Part shown: positions 7,158 through 15,098 of the stretch, piece by piece
How positions within the stretch are numbered: position 1 is the stretch's first letter
How the letters are laid out: each line of letters opens with the position of its first letter
NCBI GenBank assembly: GCA_017617145.1
Contig: JAFZWX010000198.1
Location: 1-23,262 of the forward strand
DNA length: 23,262 nucleotides
Reading direction: 5' to 3'
From: Treponema sp.
Lineage (GTDB): Bacteria; Spirochaetota; Spirochaetia; Treponematales; Treponemataceae
Notes under the pieces: model-generated
Told to the model about the DNA's origin: nothing
Databases searched by the model: none
Seen by the model: only the letters and a program-made list of their open reading frames with translations
Made by a program: the position numbers and the translations under genes

Positions 7158-8528
7158 TTAGTCTGAACCGGCTTTTGAAAGAATAGATTCCAGTTTGATT
7201 TTATCTACAAGTTCTACAGGACGACCTTCTGCAAAATGTTTGGCGCTGTTTGAATAACCCGAAGAAGAAAAAAGATATCCTTTCTGGCAGTTTATTTGTT
7301 TCATTGTATCAAGAGTTTCACGAATAATATCATCTTCAATAGGATCAGGTTCGCGGAAGAATCTGAATAGAGTAGTCTGTTTTCGCATATTGCGCCAGCC
7401 TTCGGTAGAAGAATCTACTCCTGTAATCTGACAACCCCATTTTTTACCTTCGCAGGAAACAACCTGATGATTTATTGCTTTTTCTACAGTATTCTTACAA
7501 ATCATAAGGAATTCTTCATTGCTGCAGGTAAGGTAATCTTTTAAATAATCATTTGCCTGAAGGTCTTTATATTCAGAAAGCTTAGCAGAAACATCACGGA
7601 ATGTTTTATTACGCTTGTAAATCTGTTCCCACTGTTCAATTGCCTTATCAATTTTGCGGCTTTTTTCATAACAGGTAGCAAGAAAGTAGCGTGCATAAAG
7701 AGTTTCGCCGTTAAGATTTTCTTTATCGAGGTCAATTGCACGTTGAAAATCCATGGCGGCATTGTCAAAACGGTTTGCAAGCATATAGCAGGAACCGTGT
7801 TCTATAATTGCTTTTTGCTTAGTTTCAGGGTCACGCTGTGCTTTTTCAAACGATTTTAATGCAGCGGCAAGATCTTTTGCATCCTTTTCGATTTTTCCAA
7901 GATAATAATATGATGAATAAGTTTCGGGGCTGAGTTTAAGTGCAATATCAATCTCTTTTTTTGCTTCACCATAGTTCTTTGTTCTGTAATGCATTAATCC
8001 AATTTCGGCATGAGCTTTAGCATGTCGTACATTAAGCATAACTGCCTTTTGCATAAAGCCCATAGCAAGATCATAACGGTTACACTGTTCGTACAAATGG
8101 CCTGCGTTATAGAAATTTTCTGCATTTTTAGGGTCAAGTTTTGTAAGCAGAAGATAATTCTTGAGTGCTTCCTGGGGCTGATTATATTTCATTAATAGTT
8201 GTGCGTATTCTTCACGAAAAGACTGCTCGTCAAGATTTTCTCCAAAAAGGGCATTTTCATTAACAAGCTTGTATTCAATAATTGCGAGCTCCGGTTTATT
8301 TTCTTTAAGATAAGCTTTTCCAAGATAATAATGTGCAAGATAGTTTTTAGAATCTTTAGTCAGAATCTGTTTAGCCATTTTTATTGCATTAGGTGTTTTT
8401 CCTTGTTTGATAAGCTTTGGAATTGCATCAACTTTTTTTGGAGCAACAGTTCCTTTTATAATAAAAATGAGAAGACCTGTAATAAAAATTCCAAGTACAA
8501 CTATAGCAACAATTGCAACTGGACTCAT
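7158..8528 (-). CDS. Membrane-anchored TPR protein with restriction-endonuclease-like C-terminal domain
   Basis: 456 residues. Residues 4-25 form one transmembrane anchor followed by KGTVAPKK, which favours a cytoplasmic body. TPR units span about 30-320 (for example YLAHYYLGKAYLKENKPELA and AENFYNAGHLYEQCNRYDLA). From about 325 the sequence changes to an Mrr-like endonuclease fold: a start EEFLMICKNTVEKAINHQVV and an end KGYLFSSSGYSNSAKHFAEG followed by RPVELVDKIKLESIL, which closely follows the family's terminal pattern. The catalytic Asp and QxK are not obvious (LFRFF occupies the QxK strand), so it may be a binding or scaffold domain. The ATG has GAGGT 7 nt upstream. First gene of a three-gene unit with the phosphoesterase and the ParB-like gene. 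Confidence 0.85.
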   Translation of the reverse strand: MSPVAIVAIVVLGIFITGLLIFIIKGTVAPKKVDAIPKLIKQGKTPNAIKMAKQILTKDSKNYLAHYYLGKAYLKENKPELAIIEYKLVNENALFGENLDEQSFREEYAQLLMKYNQPQEALKNYLLLTKLDPKNAENFYNAGHLYEQCNRYDLAMGFMQKAVMLNVRHAKAHAEIGLMHYRTKNYGEAKKEIDIALKLSPETYSSYYYLGKIEKDAKDLAAALKSFEKAQRDPETKQKAIIEHGSCYMLANRFDNAAMDFQRAIDLDKENLNGETLYARYFLATCYEKSRKIDKAIEQWEQIYKRNKTFRDVSAKLSEYKDLQANDYLKDYLTCSNEEFLMICKNTVEKAINHQVVSCEGKKWGCQITGVDSSTEGWRNMRKQTTLFRFFREPDPIEDDIIRETLDTMKQINCQKGYLFSSSGYSNSAKHFAEGRPVELVDKIKLESILSKAGSD

Positions 8529-8629
8529 GGCTTACCTCAATAAAATAAATATAGTAAAATTATTTAAAACCGATAATAAACTTAATATAAGAATAATTAA
8601 TTTATTTTCTTATTTCAAGGGGTTTGCTT
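8529..8629. promoter_or_regulatory. Divergent AT-rich promoter region
   Basis: About 100 bp, very AT-rich, between two divergently transcribed TPR genes, so both promoters must lie here. Candidates are weak: on the plus strand TATAAG (8595-8600) with ttaaaa 16 nt upstream; on the minus strand TATATT with a poor -35 17 nt upstream. No inverted repeat or riboswitch-like structure stands out. Exact boxes are uncertain. Confidence 0.45.
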
Positions 8630-9433
8630 ATGAAGACAAAACAATTAATAGCAGTTCTGATTTTTTGTTCCGGTACTTTTCTTTTTGCCGAATCAGAGGG
8701 CGAAAAACTTTTTAAAAGCAATAAACCCGCAGAAGCTGTACTTTTTCTTGAAGATGAAATAAATAACGGAACTGCATCCTCGGCAGCATATAATTATCTG
8801 GGACTTGCATATTATCAGACAGGAGATTATCAAAAATCTGTAGATGCTTTTGCAAAGGGGCTCAAGGTTCCTGCAACTAATAAGAAGATTCTTTCATATA
8901 ATCAGGGAAACTCATATTATGCAATGGGAGACTATGAAAATGCAGCTAAAAGCTTTTCACTTGCCTTATCTGCTGACCCAAAATATACACAAGCGCTTCT
9001 GAATCGGGGAAATTCTTATCTTATGGCCCAAAAATATAATGAAACCATTACCGATTACGAGCGTTATATTATTATGGAACCTGAAGATCCACAGCGTTCT
9101 AAACTGGAACAGCTTATTGGATTATTAAAACAGGAAATTGCTCGTCAGGAAGAAGAAGCAAAAATTATGGCCGAAGAAGCTGCTCGACTTGCCGAAGAAG
9201 AAAAACGCATGGCAGAGGAACTTGCGCGTCAGAAAGAAGAAGAGGAACGTCTTGAAGCTGAACGAAAAGCAGAAGAAGAGCGTCTTGCCGAAATAAAACG
9301 ACAGGAAGAAGCTGAAAGAAGACGAAAACTTCTTGAAGATGTTGCAAATTCTTTGCAGAATACAGATTCTACGAATATGACAAGTGGAACAGAAGACTTG
9401 ATAGACTACGATTTCGAGTCTGAACTTGACTAG
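8630..9433 (+). CDS. Secreted TPR protein with long Glu/Ala/Lys-rich coiled coil
   Basis: 267 residues. The ATG at 8630 is preceded by AAGGGG and yields a clean signal peptide, MKTKQLIAVLIFCSGTFLFA, probably cut before ESEG; a TTG two codons upstream in frame is less likely. Residues 25-150 contain three to four TPR-like units (AAYNYLGLAYYQTGDYQKSV, SYNQGNSYYAMGDYENAAKS). Residues 165-240 are a charged coiled coil of repeating EEA/AEEE/RQEE pieces, then a short acidic tail. Product expected in the periplasm as a scaffold; no enzymatic motif is present. The next gene starts 9 nt later and encodes a related architecture, so the two proteins may form a complex. Confidence 0.87.
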   Translation: MKTKQLIAVLIFCSGTFLFAESEGEKLFKSNKPAEAVLFLEDEINNGTASSAAYNYLGLAYYQTGDYQKSVDAFAKGLKVPATNKKILSYNQGNSYYAMGDYENAAKSFSLALSADPKYTQALLNRGNSYLMAQKYNETITDYERYIIMEPEDPQRSKLEQLIGLLKQEIARQEEEAKIMAEEAARLAEEEKRMAEELARQKEEEERLEAERKAEEERLAEIKRQEEAERRRKLLEDVANSLQNTDSTNMTSGTEDLIDYDFESELD

Positions 9434-9442
9434 AGGTGGGGT

Positions 9443-11572
9443 ATGGACCAAAAGAAGAAAAAAATAATTATAATTTCATCTATTGCTGCGGTAATTATAC
9501 TTATATGCCTTATTTGCATTGGAAGCTGCGTGGGTAAAAAGGGAGCTGGTGCAAAGGCACGTGCAAATGTATGTAATCTTGCCAGAACCTATGCAGAACG
9601 GGGAGAATATGAACGCGCATTAAATAAACTTGATGATTATCTGGAAAAAAACGGAGATGACCAGGAAGTATGGGATCTTTGGAATTCAATTCTTGATATG
9701 AAAAAAGCTTCCGGTGCAGATGGAAATTCAAATAACGGTGGAAATACTTATGTTTATGGAGCCGGTTCAAATGCAGATGCTGGTAATTCAAACGGAGGAT
9801 ATCCCGATAGCTTAAAGATAGATGTTGATACATCAGGAATTTCCAGTGCTATGCAGGATTCTCTTTCTTCTATGAAAAGTGCGCTTGAAGAATCAAACAA
9901 ACAGGCTGAAGAAAATCGTAAGGCAATGGAAAATCTTGTAAAGTTCCAGCAGGAAGCCGAAGAAAAACGAATTGCAGATCAGCAGGCAGAAGCAGCACAA
10001 AAAAAAGCAGAAGAAGCTGCCGCAGCTGAACAAAAACGAATTGCCGAAGAAAAGCGTAAAGCCGAAGAAGAAGCTCTTGCACAAAAAAATGCAGAACTTA
10101 AGAAAAAAATTGATGACGTAAACAGTGAATTACAGCTTGGTCAGACTGCACTTGCAATGGGGAATATAGAAGAAGCCATGAAGCATTTTAATATGGCAGA
10201 CAGCATTGTTCCGTCAGATGCAGGTTCAAGCTTTAAATCGTCAAAAGAATCCGAAATTGCGCAATCTCTTTATGAAGCAGCACAAAAAGCAGATACAGAT
10301 GCAAAAAAGCAGCAGCTTATGAATAATGCGGTTGCAATGGCACAAAAAGCTGTACAGACAAATCCTAAAGATGCCGGAGCACATTATATTCTGGCACAAG
10401 ATGCTCTTGATAAAAAAGATTACAACACGGCACTAAAAGAAATGAAGGCTGCTGTTGAATATGATCCTAATAATTATCTTTACTGGTATAATCTTGGAAA
10501 AATTCAGTATACTTTAAAGAAATATAGCGAAGCAGCATCGTCGTTTACAAAGTCCTGTGAGTTGAATACAAATTTTGCTCCGAGCAGATATAATCTTGGT
10601 GTTACTCAAAAGGTACTTAAAAATGATACCGCTGCTCTTGCTGCATTCCGTAAAACTATTGATATTGATCCTCGTCACGAAAAAGCATATCTGGAAGAAG
10701 CACGAATTCTTGCAGATCGAAATGATTATTCCGGGGCAATTGAAGCATATAAGTCTGTCCTTAAAATTAATAATATTAATGTTCAAGCCGCAATGGAACT
10801 TGGAAATGTATATTATCAAAAAAAGAGTTATGCTGATGCAGAAGACAGTTATAAGCGTGCTCTTACAATGCTTTCGCCAAGTGAAAATATGACGCTTACA
10901 AAATACAATCTTTCTGCAGTTATGTTCGATTCCGGTAAGCTTGCTGATGCCGAAAAATATGCACGCGAAGCTTATGAGAGTAGAGAATATCTTAAAAATG
11001 ACAGTGCGAAGGTAAATGTAATCTATAACTATGCACTTATTCTTGATAATCAGGGAAAGGTCGATTCTGCAATTCCACTTTATCTTGAAGTTTTAAAAAT
11101 TAATCCGGATCACGCAAAAACAAAGATTAATCTTGGTGTAATGTACATGACACTTGATCCACCAGATGTAGATACAGCCCTGAGCCTTTTTACACAGGTT
11201 TATAATAAGGATAATAAAAATATTGAGGCAAACAATAACCTTGGAAAAGCATATCTGCTTAAAGAAGATTATAATAATGCGGTAAAATTCTACCAGAATG
11301 CCTTGAAACTCGATTCAAAAAATAATTCAATCCGTGCAAATCTTGCAAAAGCCTATGCCCAGGCAGGTGAATATGATTATGCAAAAGCTACATATACAGA
11401 ACTTTTGAAAACCGACAAAGAAAATTGGGATGCATATATTGAACTTGCAAAGGTCTGCATGCAATTGAACGATAATGCTTCGGCAGAAAAATATCTGATT
11501 TATGTTCAGGAGAAAAATCCTGGGTATAGAAAGAACGAGATTTCTGGACTTTTGAATACAATAACTGAATAA
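9443..11572 (+). CDS. Large membrane-anchored TPR protein with central coiled coil
   Basis: 709 residues. A lysine-rich start (MDQKKKK) and a hydrophobic segment (about 8-30, ending GSCVGKKGAG) form a signal anchor, so the bulk is probably periplasmic; a lipoprotein cleavage at the Cys is possible but the lipobox is poor. There is a TPR-like unit at about 40-75, a Gly/Asn/Ser-rich spacer (95-120), a Glu/Ala/Lys coiled coil (145-225), then about a dozen TPRs to the end (ALKEMKAAVEYDPNNYLYWY, AVKFYQNALKLDSKNNSIRA and others). The ATG is preceded by GAGGTGGGG. It ends at palindromic element B, and the next gene converges on it. The coiled coil resembles that of the preceding gene. A scaffold in envelope or motility assembly is plausible, but nothing identifies the partner. 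Confidence 0.87.
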   Translation: MDQKKKKIIIISSIAAVIILICLICIGSCVGKKGAGAKARANVCNLARTYAERGEYERALNKLDDYLEKNGDDQEVWDLWNSILDMKKASGADGNSNNGGNTYVYGAGSNADAGNSNGGYPDSLKIDVDTSGISSAMQDSLSSMKSALEESNKQAEENRKAMENLVKFQQEAEEKRIADQQAEAAQKKAEEAAAAEQKRIAEEKRKAEEEALAQKNAELKKKIDDVNSELQLGQTALAMGNIEEAMKHFNMADSIVPSDAGSSFKSSKESEIAQSLYEAAQKADTDAKKQQLMNNAVAMAQKAVQTNPKDAGAHYILAQDALDKKDYNTALKEMKAAVEYDPNNYLYWYNLGKIQYTLKKYSEAASSFTKSCELNTNFAPSRYNLGVTQKVLKNDTAALAAFRKTIDIDPRHEKAYLEEARILADRNDYSGAIEAYKSVLKINNINVQAAMELGNVYYQKKSYADAEDSYKRALTMLSPSENMTLTKYNLSAVMFDSGKLADAEKYAREAYESREYLKNDSAKVNVIYNYALILDNQGKVDSAIPLYLEVLKINPDHAKTKINLGVMYMTLDPPDVDTALSLFTQVYNKDNKNIEANNNLGKAYLLKEDYNNAVKFYQNALKLDSKNNSIRANLAKAYAQAGEYDYAKATYTELLKTDKENWDAYIELAKVCMQLNDNASAEKYLIYVQEKNPGYRKNEISGLLNTITE

Positions 11573-11579
11573 ATACTTG

Positions 11580-11678
11580 TTGTCAAAAAAAGCTGCTGCT
11601 CCCGTAGAAAATGTCTTCGGCCAACAGAAGGAAGTTGTCCTCAGCCATTTTCTACTCCGCATCAGCTTTTTTTGACAA
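11580..11678. repeat. Nested palindromic element, copy B (bidirectional terminator)
   Basis: It sits between the convergent TPR gene and mutL. The outer stem is a perfect 16-bp repeat (ttgtcaaaaaaagctg at 11580-11595, its complement at 11663-11678), the middle stem gtagaaaatg/cattttctac (11604-11613 with 11646-11655), and the apical stem caac/gttg with loop agaaggaa. A seven-base A/T run in the outer stem gives T-runs on both strands, so both genes could end here. The internal-loop and apical sequences match copy A at 551-642, while stems differ but stay paired. Confidence 0.8.
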
Positions 11679-11684
11679 ATAATT

Positions 11685-13457
11685 CTATGTTCGTTTAACT
11701 AATTCAAACAGCTTTGGCCTGGATATTACTGTATATATCGGTCTTCCGTGAGGACAGTGCGGGTCTTCTAATGTGAAGGCTTGTTCCACAAGGCGGGCTG
11801 CGGTTTCATCATCCAGAACATATCCGTCTTTTACGGCGGCTTTACAGGCGGTCATGGCGGCAATTGAGCGGATAATTTGTTCCGGTTCTACGTTTTTTAC
11901 AAATATAAGAGAACGGAAGTCGTATTCGGTGCCGGTCCAGCGTTCGGGGATTGAAGTGATTTCCCAGTAACCGTCGTCTTTTTTTTCTGTTTCAAAGCCT
12001 ATTGCACTAAGTCTTTCTTTTAGTTTTTCCAGTTGATTATCCTGCGTTTTTGATTCGGTTCTGATTTTATATGGAATAAGCAGCTGCTGTCGGCCGCCTT
12101 GACTGTTCATGATTTTGTCAAACAAAATGCGTTCATGTACTGCATGCTGGTCAATTATATAAAGAGAGTTGTTTTTTTCGGCAAGAAGAAATGTGCCAAG
12201 AGCAGGTCCAATATATCTAACAGTTTGTTTTTCCGGCTGAATTTGTGGTTCAGAAAATTCCTTTGAAAAAGACTGCATTGCTTGTTCTGCAAGAGCAACG
12301 GTGTTTGAATATGATGACGGTGTGTGTGAAGAAGGCATAAACTTAGAACGAAGGTCATGAACCATTGGGGTCCCTGAGGCTCTCGAAGGGCCGCTTTTAT
12401 ACGAAATATGTCTTTCATAAGTCGGTTCATCTGCCGGCTTGTCATTTACAAAATTCTGATATGTGTAATTATGATAAAATGCCCTTAGCGACGAACTTAA
12501 ACCATGATGCAAATCAGAAATATCATAAAACCTTGCTTCTTTTTTTGCAGGGTGAATATTAAAATCTACAAGTTTTGGATTAATTGTTATGTAAACAAGA
12601 GCAACAGGGTAAGTACCGTTCGGAAAAAATCCCTGACCTCCATATTCTACAGCCTGAACAAGCGAGTATTCCTGTATGCGCCGGCCATTTACATAAATAA
12701 ATATATCTTTTTTATTTGAACGACTGACTGCAGGCTCCCCTGTAATTACACTGAACGACCATTCCGGGTTTTTACCAGGGGCTGCACCTTTTACTTCATA
12801 AAAAAGTTTTTTGTCGTATTCATAGCGGTTTGAATCTACAAATCTGTCGCGTAATGTCTGTCCGGCCGGTAAATCAAGCTTTGTTTCTCCGTCACTTATA
12901 AAACGAAAGGCAATGTCAGGGCGCGAAACTGCTTTTTCTACAAAAGTATTCCTGCACATTAAACCTTCTGTAGCAGCCCTCTTTAAAAACTGGCGGCGGG
13001 CAGGGAAATTTTCAAATAAACCTTCTGACTGAACAATTGTTCCTTTTGTAACTGCTACACTTTCAATTATATGGTCTTCGGTAATGCTTGCACGCATTTT
13101 AAAACCACCGCTTGTAATACTGAGTCGCGCTACTGCCGCAATAGAAGCCAACGCTTCACCGCGAAAGCCCAGAGTTGAAAGATTCATTAAATCAACTTCG
13201 GTAGAAATTTTACTTGTTGCGTGAGGTCGTGCACAGTTTTGTAAATCCTCTTTTGTAAGACCACATCCGTCATCAATAACGCGTATTTTTTCTATTCCAC
13301 CGCCTGTAATTTCTACAGTAATCTGTGTGGCTCCTGAGTCAATTGCGTTATCTATAAGCTCGCGGACTACTGCATTTGGGCGGTCAATAACTTCACCGGC
13401 AGCAATTTTACGGGCAACTTCGGCATTTAAGGTTCTTACAGGATTTTGTGCACTCAT
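11685..13457 (-). CDS. mutL: DNA mismatch repair protein MutL
   Basis: 590 residues. MutL couples MutS mismatch recognition to strand incision and removal. The N-terminal GHKL ATPase is complete: IAAGEVIDRP, VRELIDNAIDSGA (E33, N37), DDGCGL, and LGFRGEALASIAA. The transducer region follows, then a Ser/Pro-rich linker (about 335-400). The C-terminal domain begins with IGPALGTFLLAE and carries DQHAVHERILFD (D436 to D447), ACKAAVKDGY and CPHGRP, the set found in MutL proteins with a built-in endonuclease; the last acidic position of DQHA(X)2E(X)4E is Asp rather than Glu. The start ATG overlaps the xseB stop (ATGA), with only a weak GGAA Shine-Dalgarno, so translation is coupled to xseB. The gene ends at element B. 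Confidence 0.97.
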   Translation of the reverse strand: MSAQNPVRTLNAEVARKIAAGEVIDRPNAVVRELIDNAIDSGATQITVEITGGGIEKIRVIDDGCGLTKEDLQNCARPHATSKISTEVDLMNLSTLGFRGEALASIAAVARLSITSGGFKMRASITEDHIIESVAVTKGTIVQSEGLFENFPARRQFLKRAATEGLMCRNTFVEKAVSRPDIAFRFISDGETKLDLPAGQTLRDRFVDSNRYEYDKKLFYEVKGAAPGKNPEWSFSVITGEPAVSRSNKKDIFIYVNGRRIQEYSLVQAVEYGGQGFFPNGTYPVALVYITINPKLVDFNIHPAKKEARFYDISDLHHGLSSSLRAFYHNYTYQNFVNDKPADEPTYERHISYKSGPSRASGTPMVHDLRSKFMPSSHTPSSYSNTVALAEQAMQSFSKEFSEPQIQPEKQTVRYIGPALGTFLLAEKNNSLYIIDQHAVHERILFDKIMNSQGGRQQLLIPYKIRTESKTQDNQLEKLKERLSAIGFETEKKDDGYWEITSIPERWTGTEYDFRSLIFVKNVEPEQIIRSIAAMTACKAAVKDGYVLDDETAARLVEQAFTLEDPHCPHGRPIYTVISRPKLFELVKRT

Positions 13458-13711
13458 TTTCGTGTTCCGTTTACTTCGCCTTGTTCAGAAAAAGTGTCAA
13501 ATTCCGGTTGATTTTCCTGATTCATCGGGTTTGGTTCGTTCATAAGAATCTGAACTTTGCCTTCTATTTCATCAAGCTGTTTTTCCATGCCGGCGGCAAG
13601 CTTTATGCCTTCTTCAAAATCCTTTAAGGCATCTTCAAGCGAAATGTCGCTGCGCTTTATGTCGGATGTGAGTTGTTCGAGCTTGTTCAAATTTTCTTCA
13701 AATGTGTTCAT
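13454..13711 (-). CDS. xseB: Exodeoxyribonuclease VII small subunit
   Basis: 85 residues, normal length for XseB. Exonuclease VII degrades single-stranded DNA into oligonucleotides, and XseB subunits bind helically along XseA. The typical body is present: FEENLNKLEQLTSDIKRSDI then SLEDALKDFEEGIKLAAGM, followed by a coiled coil. The C-terminal 30 residues are Asn/Glu/Gln-rich and not conserved. GGAGG lies about 11 nt before the ATG. It is in one operon with xseA (upstream, separated by a 117-nt gap with a large hairpin) and mutL (overlapping by 4 nt). Confidence 0.95.
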   Translation of the reverse strand: MNTFEENLNKLEQLTSDIKRSDISLEDALKDFEEGIKLAAGMEKQLDEIEGKVQILMNEPNPMNQENQPEFDTFSEQGEVNGTRK

Positions 13712-13754
13712 AAAAAATATGCCTCCAAATATATGGTAAATGAATTCTTATGGC

Positions 13755-13822
13755 GGTGGAAATTACTGTCCGCGAGCAAACAGGGCGAAGAGGGAGTTTG
13801 CTCGCAGCCAGCAATTTCCACC
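13755..13822 (-). repeat. Two-stem hairpin between xseA and xseB
   Basis: An outer 10-bp stem (ggtggaaatt 13755-13764 with aatttccacc 13813-13822) and inner 10-bp stem (gcgagcaaac 13772-13781 with gtttgctcgc 13796-13805) are separated by a 7/7 internal loop and capped by a 14-nt loop. No T-run follows on the minus strand, so it is not a simple terminator; it may attenuate, stabilise or mark a processing site between XseA and XseB messages. The architecture resembles elements A and B but I see no shared loop sequence. Confidence 0.7.
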
Positions 13823-13828
13823 ACAAAA

Positions 13829-15040
13829 TCATTCTTTTTTTATTACTTGTGCATTTATAACCCCATTTGAAGGAGTTATGACCAGCTCGCACCCAACGGT
13901 GACCTGGTTTGAATCTCGTATAACCGTGCCATTTTCATCACAAACCATAGAATAGCCTCGGTTCAGGATTGTCTGGGGGCTGGCGTTTTCTAAAATGGTG
14001 CGGCAGGTTACAATTTTGGTACGCAAGTCTTTTATTTTGTCTAAAAATCCGTCGTGTAGACCCTGTTTTGCATTATCAAATCTGTTCAAAAGGGGCTGCT
14101 GAATATTACGGAACCTCATTTCAAGGGCACTTGGGTCAAAAGCGCGAACAATCAATCTTTTATTTTCTATTTTTTGTTTAATCTGGTTGTAAAGTTCGGT
14201 TTTATAATCAAGAATATCCTGTTTTAAGTCGCTTAAAAGTGGAACGGCAAGCTCGGCGGCGGCAGAAGGGGTTGCGGCTCGTTTATCGGCAGAATAATCA
14301 CACAAAGCCCAGTCAATTTCGTGTCCAACTGCAGAAATCACAGGAATTTCAGACTCGGCAACTGCCCTTACAACAGCTTCGTCGCTAAAAGGAAGTAAAT
14401 CTTCAAGAGAACCTCCGCCTCGTCCAACAATCAGAATATCACAAAGCTTGTAAAAGTTTGCAATTTCAATCATTTTTACAATTGTTGCTGCAGCGGTATC
14501 TCCCTGAACAAGTGCCGGAAAAACAATCACATTTATATTTTTATTACGGCGACGGCTCACCTGTAAAATATCGCGGATTGCAGCCCCTGTAGGACTTGTT
14601 ACAACACCAATTGTACGCGGAAACTGTGGAAGCGGCTTTTTTCTGGATTCTTCAAACAATCCTTCGGCAGCAAGCTTTTTCTTTCGTTCTTCAAGCATTG
14701 CAAGAATATCACCGGCACCAGTTGCTTCCATTCTATTTACAATAAGCTGGTAGTTTCCCTGTGGCTCATAAACAGAAAGACGGCCTGTACAGCGAACCTT
14801 ATCTCCATCTTTTGGCTTGAATTTAAGAGAGTAGAGCGAACCCTTGAACATAACTGCCTTAAGCTGTGCAGTATTATCTTTGAGTGTAAAATATACATGG
14901 CCGGAACTTGAAGGCCTCCAGTTAGAAATTTCGCCTTCAACAACAATAGTACTAAACGCACTTTCAAGAATTTCTTTTATATAAGAAGTAATTTGCGAAA
15001 CAGAAAAGACTTGATTTAATTGTTCTTCCGGTACACCCAT
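13829..15040 (-). CDS. xseA: Exodeoxyribonuclease VII large subunit
   Basis: 403 residues. XseA is the catalytic subunit of exonuclease VII. An N-terminal OB fold (about 10-105; VEGEISNWRPSSSGHVYFTL) is followed by the catalytic domain with GVVTSPTGAAIRD, VGRGGGSLEDLLPFSDEAVV (near 205) and ISAVGHEIDWALCDYSADKR with ATPSAAAE, all characteristic. A coiled-coil region and a C-terminal small domain containing LNRGYSMV finish the protein. It is first in the xseA-xseB-mutL operon. No Shine-Dalgarno precedes the ATG, and the best promoter predicts a transcript that begins at or very near the ATG. The gene is divergent from the radical SAM gene, whose start lies 59 bp away. Confidence 0.97.
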   Translation of the reverse strand: MGVPEEQLNQVFSVSQITSYIKEILESAFSTIVVEGEISNWRPSSSGHVYFTLKDNTAQLKAVMFKGSLYSLKFKPKDGDKVRCTGRLSVYEPQGNYQLIVNRMEATGAGDILAMLEERKKKLAAEGLFEESRKKPLPQFPRTIGVVTSPTGAAIRDILQVSRRRNKNINVIVFPALVQGDTAAATIVKMIEIANFYKLCDILIVGRGGGSLEDLLPFSDEAVVRAVAESEIPVISAVGHEIDWALCDYSADKRAATPSAAAELAVPLLSDLKQDILDYKTELYNQIKQKIENKRLIVRAFDPSALEMRFRNIQQPLLNRFDNAKQGLHDGFLDKIKDLRTKIVTCRTILENASPQTILNRGYSMVCDENGTVIRDSNQVTVGCELVITPSNGVINAQVIKKE

Positions 15041-15046
15041 GTCTTT

Positions 15047-15076
15047 ATTTTATCTTAATTCCATTAACTTGTTCAA
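15047..15076 (-). promoter_or_regulatory. Promoter of xseA with predicted leaderless start
   Basis: On the minus strand TTGAAC (15076-15071), 18 nt, TAAAAT (15052-15047), 4/6 and 5/6 matches. Only six bases (aaagac) separate the -10 from the ATG at 15040, so transcription should begin at about the A of the start codon. Absence of any Shine-Dalgarno fits this. Confidence 0.5.
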
Positions 15077-15098
15077 CCAATTGCCGATAAAGAAGTTG

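Noticed and set aside
8529..8629. Riboswitch or attenuator in the divergent gap
   Set aside because: The stretch is only AT-rich; no stable paired arms or known aptamer motif were found.
9125..9451. Antisense open frames rich in Phe/Leu opposite the coiled-coil region
   Set aside because: They are the complement of Glu/Lys-rich GAA repeats on the sense strand and have no start signals.
9140..10110. Tandem DNA repeat or expansion in the GAA-rich coiled-coil regions
   Set aside because: The repetition is at protein level (EEA/AEEE); codons vary and no perfect DNA unit repeats.
10514..10892. Overlapping open frames in other phases inside the large TPR gene
   Set aside because: They overlap a convincing TPR coding frame and show no domain or ribosome binding site.
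13740..13955. Small plus-strand gene in the xseA-xseB gap
   Set aside because: The frame runs through the hairpin and into the xseA antisense strand with no ribosome binding site; the gap is explained by the hairpin.
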